From positions 1 to 21,763 of the forward strand of contig JAEWJB010000069.1 of assembly GCA_023386795.1 (NCBI GenBank): a stretch of 21,763 nt of DNA. The letters are read 5' to 3'. The translations under genes were made by a program, and so were the position numbers. A model generated the notes under the pieces. The model saw only the letters and a list, made by a program, of their open reading frames with translations, was not told the origin of the DNA and searched no databases. This document shows positions 6,338-14,106 of this stretch, piece by piece. This DNA is from Pseudomonadota bacterium. GTDB lineage: Bacteria > Pseudomonadota > Gammaproteobacteria > Xanthomonadales > Xanthomonadaceae. Positions within the stretch are counted from its first letter, which is position 1. Each line of letters opens with the position of its first letter.

Positions 6338-7213
6338 TCAGCCGCCCGCCGCGGGCAGCCGGCGCGGCAGGCGTGCAGGATCGAACCCCGCGACCGCCGC
6401 GGCCAGCAGCGACTGGCGTGCACCGCTGGCCGGCAGCCGCCGCGGATCCTGGCCCAGATCGCGCCAGGCCAGGCGCAGGGCGGGCAGGGGGTCGGCATCG
6501 TCCAGGGGCCGCGAAGCCTCGGACTTGGAGAGCTTGCGGCCCTGCGCGTCGACCACCAGCGGCAGGTGCAGGTAGTTCGGCGTGGGCAGGCCGAGCGCCT
6601 GCTGCAGCAGGATCTGCCGCGGCGTGGAGTCGAGCAGGTCGGCACCGCGCACCACGTCGGTCATGCCCTGCGCGGCATCGTCCACCACGACGGCCAGCTG
6701 GTAGGCCCAGTAGCCATCGGCGCGCTTGAGCACGAAGTCGCCCACCTGCGCGTAGACGTCTTGCGTGACGCGACCCTGCAGGCCGTCGTCGAAAGCGACT
6801 GCGCACGGCGACGACACGCGCAGGCGCCAGGCCGGCGGGCGGTCATCCGGCGCATGCAGGCAACGATGGTGGATGCCGGCGTCGGCGGCCAGTTCGGAAC
6901 GGCTGCATGTGCATGCGAACGCCGAGCCCGCCGCGACCAGTTGCGCCAGCGCCGCGGCGTACAGGTCATGGCGCTCGCTCTGGCGCACGACCGGCGCGTC
7001 GGACACCAGCCCGAATGCCGCCAGCGTCCGCAACTGCGCCTGCGCCGCGCCGGGCACCTCGCGGGGCGGGTCGATATCCTCCACGCGCACCCACCACTCG
7101 CCGGCATGGTGGCGCGCGAGCAGCCAGCTGCCGAACGCCGCATAGAGCGAACCGTAGTGCAGCGGACCGGTGGGCGAGGGCGCGAAGCGGCCGCGGTAGG
7201 CAGGGACTGTCAT
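6338..7213 (-). CDS. gluQ: Glutamyl-Q tRNA(Asp) synthetase
   Basis: Truncated glutamyl-tRNA synthetase paralogue (YadB) that attaches glutamate to the queuosine base at position 34 of tRNA(Asp), with no anticodon-binding domain. At 291 residues it has the size of this subfamily rather than the roughly 470 of GltX. The N-terminus RGRFAPSPTGPLHYGSL contains the HIGH-type signature at residues 17-23, and KLSKS lies at 227-231. Zinc-binding cysteines are seen at 101, 103 and 118 (CTCSRSEL and HHRCL). The order of catalytic blocks (VRVEDIDPPR, YQLAVVVDDA, DVVRGADLL) follows class I GlxRS. The gene diverges from htpX across about 100 bases and precedes phaB; the two products have no obvious shared pathway. 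In many gammaproteobacteria gluQ is next to dksA, which is not the case here. Confidence 0.95.
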   Translation of the reverse strand: MTVPAYRGRFAPSPTGPLHYGSLYAAFGSWLLARHHAGEWWVRVEDIDPPREVPGAAQAQLRTLAAFGLVSDAPVVRQSERHDLYAAALAQLVAAGSAFACTCSRSELAADAGIHHRCLHAPDDRPPAWRLRVSSPCAVAFDDGLQGRVTQDVYAQVGDFVLKRADGYWAYQLAVVVDDAAQGMTDVVRGADLLDSTPRQILLQQALGLPTPNYLHLPLVVDAQGRKLSKSEASRPLDDADPLPALRLAWRDLGQDPRRLPASGARQSLLAAAVAGFDPARLPRRLPAAGG

Positions 7214-7242
7214 GGAAGGCTGAATCGTCTTTCAGGTTGTTG

Positions 7243-7272
7243 CTTGATTTCAAGTTGGCCGCACCGCAGATT
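7243..7272. promoter_or_regulatory. Palindrome and candidate divergent promoters between gluQ and htpX
   Basis: CTTGA-TT-TCAAG (7243-7254) is a near-perfect palindrome. On the plus strand TTGATT (7244-7249), a 17-base spacer and CAGATT (7267-7272) form a moderate sigma70 promoter toward htpX. The same stretch also resembles a heat-shock sigma32 site (CTTGATT, 14 bases, CCGCAGAT). On the minus strand the palindrome reads CTTGAAA, giving TTGAAA as -35 with GACGAT 18 bases later toward gluQ. A shared -35 region would make the two promoters mutually exclusive. HtpX is heat- or envelope-stress induced in E. coli, so the sigma32-like match is notable but unproven. Confidence 0.35.
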
Positions 7273-7315
7273 GGCCCTCGTTCCCCTTTCAAAGTCCCGC
7301 GGAGCCGGTGCTTCC

Positions 7316-8197
7316 ATGTTCAGTCGTATCGCGTTGTTCCTGTTGACCAACCTCGCCGTGCTGGTGCTCGCCGGCTTCGTGATGTCGTTGCTCGGCGTCA
7401 ACCCGGCCAACACGGGCGGCCTGCTGGTGATGGCGGCGATCTTCGGCTTCGGTGGCTCGCTCATCTCGCTGCTGCTGTCCAAGTTCATGGCCAAGCGGGC
7501 GACCGGCGCGCAGGTCATCACCGAGCCGCGTACCCCGACCGAGCGCTGGCTGGTGGAGACCGTGCGTCGCCAGGCGCAGGCCGCGGGCATCGGCATGCCG
7601 GAAGTGGCCATCTATGAGGGTCCGGAGATCAACGCCTTCGCCACCGGCGCCAACCGCAACAACGCGTTGGTGGCCGTCTCCACCGGCCTGCTGCAGAACA
7701 TGAGCCAGGACGAGGCCGAAGCGGTGCTGGGCCATGAAGTGAGCCACGTCGCCAATGGCGACATGGTGACCATGGCGCTGCTGCAAGGCGTGCTCAACAC
7801 CTTCGTGATCGTGCTGGCGCGCATCGTCGGCGGCGTGGTGGACACCTACCTCTCGGGCAACCGCGAGGACGGCCGCCGCGGCCTGGCCTACTACGCCATC
7901 GTGATGGTGCTCGAACTGGTCTTCGGCCTGTTCGCCACGATGATCGCCATGTGGTTCTCGCGTCGCCGCGAATTCCGCGCCGACGCGGGGGGCGCGCATC
8001 TGGCGGGCCGCCAGAAGATGATCGCCGCACTGGAGCGCCTGTCGTTGAACCACGGCCAGAGCACCTTGCCGGCGCAGGTGGAAGCCTTCGGCATTGCCGG
8101 TGGCATGGGCCAGGGCCTGCGCAAGCTGTTCATGAGCCACCCGCCGCTGCCCGAGCGCATCGCCGCGCTGAAGTCGGCGAACGCCACGGTGGTCTAA
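7316..8197 (+). CDS. htpX: Membrane protease HtpX (M48 zinc metallopeptidase)
   Basis: Inner-membrane zinc endopeptidase that degrades damaged membrane proteins in partnership with FtsH. It has 293 residues, the same as the E. coli protein. The ATG at 7316 gives the typical N-terminus MFSRIALFLLTNLAVLVLAG; a GGAG lies 11 bases before it. Two transmembrane segments are visible near residues 4-24 and 36-56, and two more hydrophobic stretches at about 152-175 and 188-214. The active site HEVSH occupies residues 140-144 and the third zinc ligand is Glu219 in REFRADAGGAHLAG. The C-terminus retains the conserved LFMSHPPLPERIAAL. It stands alone between the divergent gluQ and the convergent fimX-like gene and ends 14 bases before a strong terminator. 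Confidence 0.97.
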   Translation: MFSRIALFLLTNLAVLVLAGFVMSLLGVNPANTGGLLVMAAIFGFGGSLISLLLSKFMAKRATGAQVITEPRTPTERWLVETVRRQAQAAGIGMPEVAIYEGPEINAFATGANRNNALVAVSTGLLQNMSQDEAEAVLGHEVSHVANGDMVTMALLQGVLNTFVIVLARIVGGVVDTYLSGNREDGRRGLAYYAIVMVLELVFGLFATMIAMWFSRRREFRADAGGAHLAGRQKMIAALERLSLNHGQSTLPAQVEAFGIAGGMGQGLRKLFMSHPPLPERIAALKSANATVV

Positions 8198-8208
8198 CCG
8201 CCGCACGG

Positions 8209-8237
8209 AAAAAGCCCGCCAATGGCGGGCTTTTTTT
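8209..8237. terminator. Bidirectional Rho-independent terminator, htpX / fimX-like gene
   Basis: A 10-base stem AAAGCCCGCC / GGCGGGCTTT with a 3-base loop (AAT) is followed by seven T residues on the plus strand (8231-8237). It is preceded by five A residues (8209-8213), which become a T-tract on the minus strand. It can therefore stop transcripts from htpX and from the convergent gene whose stop codon is at 8283. Confidence 0.93.
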
Positions 8238-8282
8238 GCTTCGCTCCGAAGCCCCCCCGTTACCCTCGCGCGACGCCCGGAA

Positions 8283-10349
8283 TCAGAACTCGTACGTCAT
8301 CCCCGGCCCGGCCGGCCCGATGAAGTCGCCCTGCACGTAGTCCACCCCGGCATTGAAGAACAGGCTCATCGAAGCCGCGTCGCCCACGAACTCCACCAGC
8401 GTCATGATGCCTTCCGGCTGCGCGCGCCCGGTGATCTCGCGGATCTTCTCCTGGCTCTCCTTGCCCTGCACGGCCTCGGCCGTCAGCCCGCGGTCCAGCT
8501 TCAGGAACGACGGCTGGAAGTGCGACAGCAACTGGAAAGAATCCAGCCCCGAGCCGAACTGCTCCAGGCCCAGCTTGCAACCCAGTGCACCCACCTCGGC
8601 CAGGAACTGCTGCGCATTGCGCAGGTGCGTGAACACCTTCGACTCCGGCGTCTGCAACCACAGCCGCTCGCCCGGCACCCCGTGCGCCTGCAGTTCCTGG
8701 CGGATCAGCGCCACGGTGCGAGGGTCCGAGTAAGCCGCCGGCCCGATGCGCACCAGCAGGTGGGTCGCATGGCCGGTGCGCTGGCGCTCGGCCAGCGTGC
8801 GGATCGCCTCGCGGATCACCCAGCGGTCGATGTCGGCGATCATCGCGTGCTCTTCGGCGATCGCCATGAACGTCGCCGGGGAAATCAGCTCGCCGTTGCG
8901 TTCCAGGCGCAGGAACGCCTGGTACAGCTCGATCGGTTCGCCCATCAGGTGCAGCACCGGCTGGAAGTGCAGCAGGAAGCCATTGCCGACCAAGGCTTCG
9001 TGCAGGTGTTCGATCCAGCGCTGGATACGCTCTTCCTCGGCGCGATCCACCGCGCCCGGGTCGAAGATGTGCACGCCGTTGCCGCCCAGCTCGCTGCCCG
9101 CGCGCACCGCCTCGGTCGCGCGCTGCAGCACCTGGCCGATGCTGGCGATCTTCTCGCCGATCTGCACGCCGCCGATGCTCACCGTCACCGTGGCCGAGCG
9201 CTCGCCCACGCTGAAGACATGCTGCGCGAACGCCGCGCGCAGCTTGTCGGCCAGCGCGCTGGTGCGGTGGTGGTCGCCGGCCAGCAGCACGGCAAAGCTG
9301 TTCTCGCCGAAGCGCGCCGTGCGCATGTCGCCTTCCACGTGCGCGGCCAGGTGCGCGGCCAGCGCGGAAATCAATGCGTCGGCCGAATCCAGGCCGATGT
9401 CGGCCAGGATGCGGGTGTAGTGGTCCGGCTCCACCAGCAGGAAACCATACTGCGGGTCGCCACGGCTGGCCTGGGTCACCGCGTCTTCCAGCGCCACCAT
9501 GAAGGTGGGGCGGTTGAGCAGGCCGGTCACCGGGTCGCGCTGGCGCAGGTCTTCCACCTCGCGTGCCAGTTCGGGGTCGAATTCCTCGCGGCGGCGGAAC
9601 ACCACCTGCACGCAGGCCTCGCCCTCGTAGGTGGCGGTGGCGAATTCCATCGTCGCCGGGAAGGTGTCGCCCTCCAGGCTGCGCGCATCCACCTTGTACT
9701 GCGGCGGCGGCGCCTCGCCCTTGCTCATCGACTTCAGCAGCTGCTTGAAGTCCTCCACGTGCTGCGCGGCGATCAGGTCCAGCAGCGAGATACCCTCCAC
9801 GTCCTCGAACGATTCGAAGCCGAACATCTCCAGGTACGCCTCGTTGGCACGGATGTGCATGCCTTCGTGGACGTAGGCGATGGGATCGCGCGAGGAGGCG
9901 ATCAGGGCGTCGCAGCGGCGCTCGGTCTCGCGCATCTGCGCCTCGATCCTACGCAGGCCGCGGCGCGCGTGCAGGTCGGTCATTTCCGCGCGCACCACCC
10001 CGAGCAGGTGCTCGGGACGCTGGCGCAGGGCGATGGCACGGATGCCGTGGCCGGCTGCCTCCACCCATTCGTTCTCGTCGATGCGGTCGGTCAGCAGCAC
10101 CAGCGGCACGTCCTTGCCGCTGCGCGCCAGCGCCTGCTGCACCGCGCCCAGCGGCAGTTCGCGCGAGTGCGAGGCAAGCACCAGGTCGATCTGCCCGGAC
10201 AACATCGCCGCAAGGTCTTCCTGGGTCTGCGGACGCGAGGGGCGCACGGCGATGCCGCTGTTGCGCAGGGTGGTGACGATGCCCTCGGCGCTTTCGCCGC
10301 TGTCATCGACGATCATCAGGCGGAGGGTGAGGTCTTTGCCGTTCTGCAT
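8283..10349 (-). CDS. fimX: FimX-like REC-PAS-GGDEF-EAL protein, catalytically degenerate c-di-GMP effector
   Basis: A 688-residue four-domain protein matching FimX of Pseudomonas and Xanthomonas (about 690 aa) in size and order. FimX binds c-di-GMP and controls type IV pilus assembly and twitching motility with PilZ and PilB. The REC domain (about 8-125) keeps Asp15-Asp16, but Ser60 replaces the phosphoacceptor Asp. A PAS domain follows (about 145-255). The GGDEF domain (about 268-430, entry DPVTGLLNR) reads GENSF at 348-352. The EAL domain (about 440-685) reads QAF at 477-479, and DDFGTG is replaced by EQFGSG (596-601). The KLDR segment (Lys617) and a QG motif (673-674) remain. It is therefore predicted to be a binder rather than a cyclase or phosphodiesterase. 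It is not adjacent to pil genes here. The gene name is inferred from architecture. Confidence 0.82.
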   Translation of the reverse strand: MQNGKDLTLRLMIVDDSGESAEGIVTTLRNSGIAVRPSRPQTQEDLAAMLSGQIDLVLASHSRELPLGAVQQALARSGKDVPLVLLTDRIDENEWVEAAGHGIRAIALRQRPEHLLGVVRAEMTDLHARRGLRRIEAQMRETERRCDALIASSRDPIAYVHEGMHIRANEAYLEMFGFESFEDVEGISLLDLIAAQHVEDFKQLLKSMSKGEAPPPQYKVDARSLEGDTFPATMEFATATYEGEACVQVVFRRREEFDPELAREVEDLRQRDPVTGLLNRPTFMVALEDAVTQASRGDPQYGFLLVEPDHYTRILADIGLDSADALISALAAHLAAHVEGDMRTARFGENSFAVLLAGDHHRTSALADKLRAAFAQHVFSVGERSATVTVSIGGVQIGEKIASIGQVLQRATEAVRAGSELGGNGVHIFDPGAVDRAEEERIQRWIEHLHEALVGNGFLLHFQPVLHLMGEPIELYQAFLRLERNGELISPATFMAIAEEHAMIADIDRWVIREAIRTLAERQRTGHATHLLVRIGPAAYSDPRTVALIRQELQAHGVPGERLWLQTPESKVFTHLRNAQQFLAEVGALGCKLGLEQFGSGLDSFQLLSHFQPSFLKLDRGLTAEAVQGKESQEKIREITGRAQPEGIMTLVEFVGDAASMSLFFNAGVDYVQGDFIGPAGPGMTYEF

Positions 10350-10564
10350 TCAGGGATTCCGGGGAACAGGGTGGGGCATGGCCAGGAACCCGGGGAAGGC
10401 CTGCGCAACCGCGCGCGCAGCGTGGCGCCGGTCGGCCCGGGGGAGCCGTCCGGCACAAGGTCCACGCATATCCCCAGGATCCATGACCCGCTGTAATACA
10501 CGATGCCGCAGGGCGCCGTCCATGCGCGCGGCCCGGGGCTGCGATGCCGGTCGCCCCGGCGGGC

Positions 10565-11749
10565 TCAGGCGGCCAGGCCGGCGGCGTGGCCGGAGGCCCA
10601 CGCCCACTGGAAGTTGTAGCCGCCGAGCCAGCCGGTCACATCGAGCACTTCGCCGACGAAATACAGCCCCGGCACCCGACGCGATTCCATGGTGGAAGAG
10701 GACACCGCATCCGTCGCCACGCCGCCCAGGGTGACCTCGGCGGTGCGGTAGCCTTCCGTGCCGCTGGCCACCAGCGGCCAATCGCGCAGGGTCGCGGCGG
10801 CGGCGCGCAGTTCGCGTTCGTCGAGCTGGCGCACCGGCTTGTCGGGCAGCCACAGCTCGCACAGGCGTTGCGCCAGCCGCTTGGGCAGGCGTTCGGCCAG
10901 GGCGTTGCGCAGTTCCGAGGCGCCGTGGGTGCGCTTGAGTTCGCGCAGCCAGCTTTCGGCATCCTCGCCGGGAAGCAGGTCCAGGCGCAGGTCGTCGCCG
11001 GGCTGCCAATAGGAGGAGATCTGCAGGATCGACGGGCCACTGACCCCGCGATGGGTGAACAGCAGCGCGTTGCGGAAGCTGCGCCCGTTGCAGCGCGCCT
11101 CCACCGGCAGGGCGACACCGGCCAGGTCCTGCAGGCGTTCCTGGTGCTTGCCGGAGAGCGTGAGCGGCACGAGCCCTGCACGGGTCGGCAGCACTTCGTG
11201 GCCGAACTGGCGCGCCAGCTCGTAGCCGAAGCCGGTCGCGCCCAGGCTGGGAATCGACAGCCCGCCGGTGGCTACCACCACCGAGGCGGCATGGAAGCGG
11301 CCCTGCGCGGTGTCCACGCGGAAGCCGTCGGCGCCGCGTTCGACCTTCCCGACCGCGCAGTGGGTGCGGACCTGCACGCCGGCGGCCTGGCATTCGTCCA
11401 GCAGCAGCTTGACGATCAACTTGGAGGAGACGTCGCAGAACAGCTGGCCCAGTTCTTTCTCGTGGTAGGCCACGCCGTGGCGCTCGACCATCTCGATGAA
11501 GTCGCCCGGGCTGAAACGCGCCAGCGCCGATTTGCAGAAGTGCGGGTTGGCCGAAAGGAAGTTGGCGGGGGTGGTGCCGGTGTTGGTGAAATTGCAGCGC
11601 CCGCCGCCGGACATCAGGATCTTCTTGCCGACCTTGTTGGCGTGGTCGATCACCTGCACCCGCCGGCCGCGCTGGCCGGCGGTGAGCGCGGTCATCAGCC
11701 CGGCCGCGCCGGCACCGATGACCAGCACGTCGCAGTCGATCACGCTCAT
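10565..11749 (-). CDS. NAD(P)/FAD-dependent oxidoreductase, HI0933/YhiN family
   Basis: A 394-residue flavoprotein of the HI0933-like family (PF03486; YhiN in E. coli, related to BaiN). The N-terminal FAD-binding Rossmann motif is VLVIGAGAAGLMTA (residues 8-21), followed by the family signature KILMSGGGRCNFTN. The second dinucleotide motif is VVVATGGLSIPSLGATGFGY. The C-terminus has GLYFVGEVLDVTGWLGGYNFQWAWASG, which closes the FAD site. The physiological substrate is not settled for most members. Its ATG overlaps the stop codon of the YaeQ gene by four bases (ATGA), so translation is likely coupled in a yaiI-yaeQ-yhiN operon. No clear terminator follows its stop codon; 215 bases of GC-rich DNA separate it from the fimX-like gene. 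Confidence 0.94.
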   Translation of the reverse strand: MSVIDCDVLVIGAGAAGLMTALTAGQRGRRVQVIDHANKVGKKILMSGGGRCNFTNTGTTPANFLSANPHFCKSALARFSPGDFIEMVERHGVAYHEKELGQLFCDVSSKLIVKLLLDECQAAGVQVRTHCAVGKVERGADGFRVDTAQGRFHAASVVVATGGLSIPSLGATGFGYELARQFGHEVLPTRAGLVPLTLSGKHQERLQDLAGVALPVEARCNGRSFRNALLFTHRGVSGPSILQISSYWQPGDDLRLDLLPGEDAESWLRELKRTHGASELRNALAERLPKRLAQRLCELWLPDKPVRQLDERELRAAAATLRDWPLVASGTEGYRTAEVTLGGVATDAVSSSTMESRRVPGLYFVGEVLDVTGWLGGYNFQWAWASGHAAGLAA

Positions 11750-12291
11750 GCGGCGGCGGTGCGCTCGATCGGGCGGACGTCCACGCTGTCGTGCTCGCCC
11801 AGGAGCTGGATTTCACCGTCCTGGATAAGCACGTTGAAGCGCATGCTGCGCTGGATCTGCCGGCCGAGGGCCTCGACGGTCTCCGGGTCGATCTCGATCA
11901 CCCGCAGCTGGCGATGCCGGGCCAGGGCGGCGCCGTTCTTCTTCCACCAGGTTTCCACCGCCTGGCCGCCATAGGCCAGCACGATGACCTCGCGGGCGCG
12001 GTTGCAGGCCTTGCGCACGCGCGATTCGTCCGGCGTCCCCAGGTCGATCCACTGCTCGATCTCGCCGCCGTAGTCGTGGCGCCACAGGTCCGGCTCGTCG
12101 TCGCTGCTCAGGCCGCGGCCGAACTGCAGGCGCTCGTCGGCGAACATCGCGAACGCCAGCAGGCGCAGCATCAGCCGCTCGTCGGTCTCCGACGGGTGCT
12201 GGGCCAGGGTGAGGTTGTGGGTGGCGTAGTAGCCGCGATCCATGTCGCTGATCTGCAGCTCGGCCTTGCGAACGGTGGCGGTGAGGGCCAT
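11746..12291 (-). CDS. yaeQ: YaeQ family protein
   Basis: A 181-residue protein of the YaeQ family (PF07152), the same length as E. coli YaeQ. The fold resembles PD-(D/E)XK nucleases, though no activity is firmly assigned; an older report links it to rfaH-related haemolysin expression. Family hallmarks are ALTATVRKAELQISDMDRGYY at the start, HPSETDERLMLRLLAFAMFA, LSSDDEPDLWRHDYGGEIEQWIDLG, and the Lys-Trp-rich EVIVLAYGG-TWWKKN region. I choose the ATG at 12291 because homologues begin MALTAT; an in-frame ATG at 12318 would add nine unconserved residues. No strong ribosome site precedes 12291, whereas a GGCAGG lies 12 bases before 12318, so the longer form is not excluded. It lies between yaiI and the YhiN-type gene. 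Confidence 0.92.
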   Translation of the reverse strand: MALTATVRKAELQISDMDRGYYATHNLTLAQHPSETDERLMLRLLAFAMFADERLQFGRGLSSDDEPDLWRHDYGGEIEQWIDLGTPDESRVRKACNRAREVIVLAYGGQAVETWWKKNGAALARHRQLRVIEIDPETVEALGRQIQRSMRFNVLIQDGEIQLLGEHDSVDVRPIERTAAA

Positions 12292-12348
12292 GGGGGTTGC
12301 CGGGTAAAGGGCGGCCATTCTACGCGCCTGCCGCTGCCCGGGCCGGCG

Positions 12349-12816
12349 TCAGGCCCGGCGTTGCGCCAGCCAGCGGTCCAGTTCGTTGGCGAAGGCCTGG
12401 CGGTCGCGCGCATGCAGGGCGGACGGGCCGCCGGTCTGCACGCCGGCGCCGCGCAGTTCGGCCATGAAGTCCCGCACTGAAAGCCGCTCGGCGATGTTGT
12501 TGGCGGTGAAGCGCTCCCCGCGCGGGCTGATCGCCTGGGCGCCGCCCTCCAGGGCGCGGGCCGCCAGCGGGATGTCCTGGGTGATGACCAGGTCGCCCGC
12601 CGCCAGCCTTTCGACGATGGCGTCGTCGGCCGCATCCGCGCCACCGGGCACCTGCAGGCTCTTGAGCCACGGGCCGGGCGGGGTGCGCAGCCACTGGTTG
12701 GCGACCAGCCAGGTCTCCACCTTCGTGCGGGCCGCGGCGCGGAAAATGATCTCGCGGATCGGCACCGGGCAGGCATCGGCGTCGACCCAGATCCGGGTGG
12801 GAGCGGGCGTATTCAT
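12349..12816 (-). CDS. yaiI: YaiI/YqxD family protein (UPF0178, DUF188)
   Basis: A 155-residue protein of the UPF0178 family, close to E. coli YaiI (152). The ATG at 12816 places the conserved IWVDADACPVPIREII five to ten residues in; longer upstream frames carry no family sequence. Other family blocks are VETWLVANQW, GADAADDAIVERLAAGDLVITQDIPLA with its run of Asp residues, and RGERFTANNIAERLSVRDFMAELR. The acidic pattern and fold suggest a PIN-like nuclease, but activity is not shown. It is the first gene of the yaiI-yaeQ-yhiN unit on the minus strand (gap to yaeQ about 57 bases from the chosen start). A TAGAAT sequence lies only 8 bases before its ATG on the minus strand, which suggests a very short leader if it acts as the -10. 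Confidence 0.93.
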   Translation of the reverse strand: MNTPAPTRIWVDADACPVPIREIIFRAAARTKVETWLVANQWLRTPPGPWLKSLQVPGGADAADDAIVERLAAGDLVITQDIPLAARALEGGAQAISPRGERFTANNIAERLSVRDFMAELRGAGVQTGGPSALHARDRQAFANELDRWLAQRRA

Positions 12817-12823
12817 CCAGGCT

Positions 12824-12829
12824 ATTCTA
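12824..12829 (-). promoter_or_regulatory. candidate -10 element for yaiI
   Basis: On the minus strand TAGAAT (five of six to consensus) ends 7 bases before the yaiI ATG at 12816. Transcription would begin at or next to the start codon, giving a leaderless or nearly leaderless message. The -35 position is poor (TTCAGC at a 17-base spacing). Motif evidence only. Confidence 0.3.
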
Positions 12830-12936
12830 ATGGGCCGGCGAAATTGGCTGAACGTCGCAGAAGATGAATAGGTTGGCAGTCGCTTTTTGGGGAAAAGCCG
12901 AGTATCGTCCGCAGCACTGTGTTTGCTAGCGGTCAC

Positions 12937-13065
12937 CGTGAATCGTGGCCGTGCGGTTGATCATCCGATCCGCTTCAACGTGTGCGCTTTACCAACGCCT
13001 GCAAAACAGTCTCGGTCATCGGCTTCTCGGTGGCCGCGATCCATTCAATGTTCCAGGAGTTAGTA
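12937..13065 (+). promoter_or_regulatory. Probable long 5' leader of the cold-shock gene
   Basis: No gene lies between the divergent yaiI start and the csp ATG at 13066. The stretch is less GC-rich than the coding DNA and ends in a strong ribosome site, AGGAG at 13055-13059, 6 bases from the ATG. Cold-shock genes of the cspA type often have leaders above 100 bases that refold with temperature. No E. coli cold-box sequence and no convincing -35/-10 pair can be named here. The leader is an inference from spacing. Confidence 0.3.
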
Positions 13066-13275
13066 ATGTCTGATCGTCAGAGCGGTACCGTGAAGTGGTT
13101 CAACGACGCCAAGGGTTTTGGCTTCATCACCCCGGAAAGCGGCCCGGACCTGTTCGTGCACTTCCGCGCCATCCAGGGCAACGGCTTCAAGTCGCTGCAG
13201 GAAGGCCAGAAGGTGACCTTCGTCGCCGTGCAGGGCCAGAAGGGCATGCAGGCTGACCAGGTGCAGGCGGTCTAA
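13066..13275 (+). CDS. Cold-shock protein (CspA family)
   Basis: A 69-residue single cold-shock domain, an RNA chaperone that binds single-stranded nucleic acid. The RNA-binding motifs RNP1 (KGFGFIT) and RNP2 (LFVHF) are intact, as is the entry TVKWFNDAKG. The residue after HF is Arg (HFRAI) where E. coli CspA has Ser, which I believe is common in this bacterial family. The ribosome site AGGAG is ideally spaced. The gene is monocistronic: it diverges from yaiI and ends in a strong terminator at 13303. Whether it is cold-induced or constitutive cannot be told from the protein. Confidence 0.96.
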   Translation: MSDRQSGTVKWFNDAKGFGFITPESGPDLFVHFRAIQGNGFKSLQEGQKVTFVAVQGQKGMQADQVQAV

Positions 13276-13302
13276 TCCCGCCCGCCACCGCAAGGTAGCC
13301 AG

Positions 13303-13333
13303 AACGCCGGGGGCGCAAGCTCCCGGCGTTTTT
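13303..13333 (+). terminator. Rho-independent terminator of the csp gene
   Basis: Twelve base pairs (AACGCCGGGGGC with GCTCCCGGCGTT, one G-U pair) enclose the tetraloop GCAA, a stable GNRA loop, followed directly by a run of five T residues. It lies 28 bases past the csp stop codon. Confidence 0.95.
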
Positions 13334-13380
13334 CGTTTGCGGCCCGCGCCAGGCTGACGCCGCCCTTCGGTGGTGCCGGC

Positions 13381-13386
13381 TACCAT
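13381..13386 (+). promoter_or_regulatory. candidate -10 element for the GST-selO-apt operon
   Basis: TACCAT (four of six to consensus) lies 27 bases before the GST ATG, past the csp terminator, so a new promoter is needed somewhere here. No clear -35 is seen. Confidence 0.25.
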
Positions 13387-13413
13387 CATGGGCCTCCCCC
13401 GCGTGGCGCCCCC

Positions 13414-14106
13414 ATGATCACCGTCCATCACCTCAACAACTCCCGTTCCCAGCGCGTGCTGTGGCTGCTGGAGGAACTGGCCTTGCCGTACCAGATCGTG
13501 CGCTACGAGCGCGACCCGGCCACGCTGCTGGCGCCGCCGGCATTGCGGGCGATCCATCCGCTGGGCAAGTCGCCGGTGCTGACCGACGGCGAACACGTGC
13601 TCGCCGAATCCGGCGCCATCCTCGATTACCTCACCGAGCGCTACGACACCGAGCGCGTGCTTTCGCCGACCCCGCGCCCGGTCGATTCGCCCGAGCGCCT
13701 GCGCTTTCGCTACTGGATGCACTACGCCGAAGGCTCGGCGATGCCCCCGTTGCTGATGACGCTGGTGTTCCAGCGCCTGCGCCAGGCGCCGATGCCGTTC
13801 TTCGCCCGCCCCATCGCCCACCGCATCGTCGACAAGGCGATGAAGCGCTTCATCGGCCCGCAGGTGAAGCTTCACCTGGACTGGATGGAGTCACAGCTCG
13901 CCCACGATGGCTGGTTCGCTGGCGAGCGCTTTACCGCCGCCGACATCCAGATGAGTTTCCCCGTGCAGGCGGCCGCCGCGCGTGGCGGCGGGCTGGGCGC
14001 GTATCCGAAGCTGCGCGATTTCATCGCCCGCATCGAAGCCCGGCCCGCGTACCAGGCCGCGTTGAACCAGGGCGGACCGTTCGCCCTGGCCGGCGGATCG
14101 GCGTGA
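13414..14106 (+). CDS. Glutathione S-transferase family protein
   Basis: A 230-residue GST with an N-terminal thioredoxin-like domain (residues 1-80) and an alpha-helical C-terminal domain. The N-terminal domain has NNSRSQRVLWLLEELALPY, in which Ser10 or Ser12 could activate glutathione. LGKSPVLTDG supplies the cis-proline loop (Pro57), and ESGAILDYL gives the Glu-Ser pair that binds the glutathione gamma-glutamyl end. The C-terminal domain has FTAADIQMSFPV with the conserved N-capping Asp. Overall it resembles the bacterial GstB-like class; its substrate is unknown. No strong ribosome site is seen before the ATG. Its TGA stop overlaps the GTG start of selO (GTGA), so the two are probably translationally coupled. 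Confidence 0.93.
   Translation: MITVHHLNNSRSQRVLWLLEELALPYQIVRYERDPATLLAPPALRAIHPLGKSPVLTDGEHVLAESGAILDYLTERYDTERVLSPTPRPVDSPERLRFRYWMHYAEGSAMPPLLMTLVFQRLRQAPMPFFARPIAHRIVDKAMKRFIGPQVKLHLDWMESQLAHDGWFAGERFTAADIQMSFPVQAAAARGGGLGAYPKLRDFIARIEARPAYQAALNQGGPFALAGGSA

Noticed and set aside
8520..10496. A 658-codon open frame on the plus strand opposite the fimX-like gene
   Set aside because: Composition (Arg/His/Gln/Ala-rich) and full overlap with a recognisable four-domain protein mark it as an antisense shadow.
10316..10501. A small 61-codon minus-strand frame overlapping the fimX-like start
   Set aside because: No ribosome site, no recognisable motif, and it overlaps the N-terminus of a conserved gene in another frame. 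The 215-base gap is GC-rich with no clear promoter or terminator.
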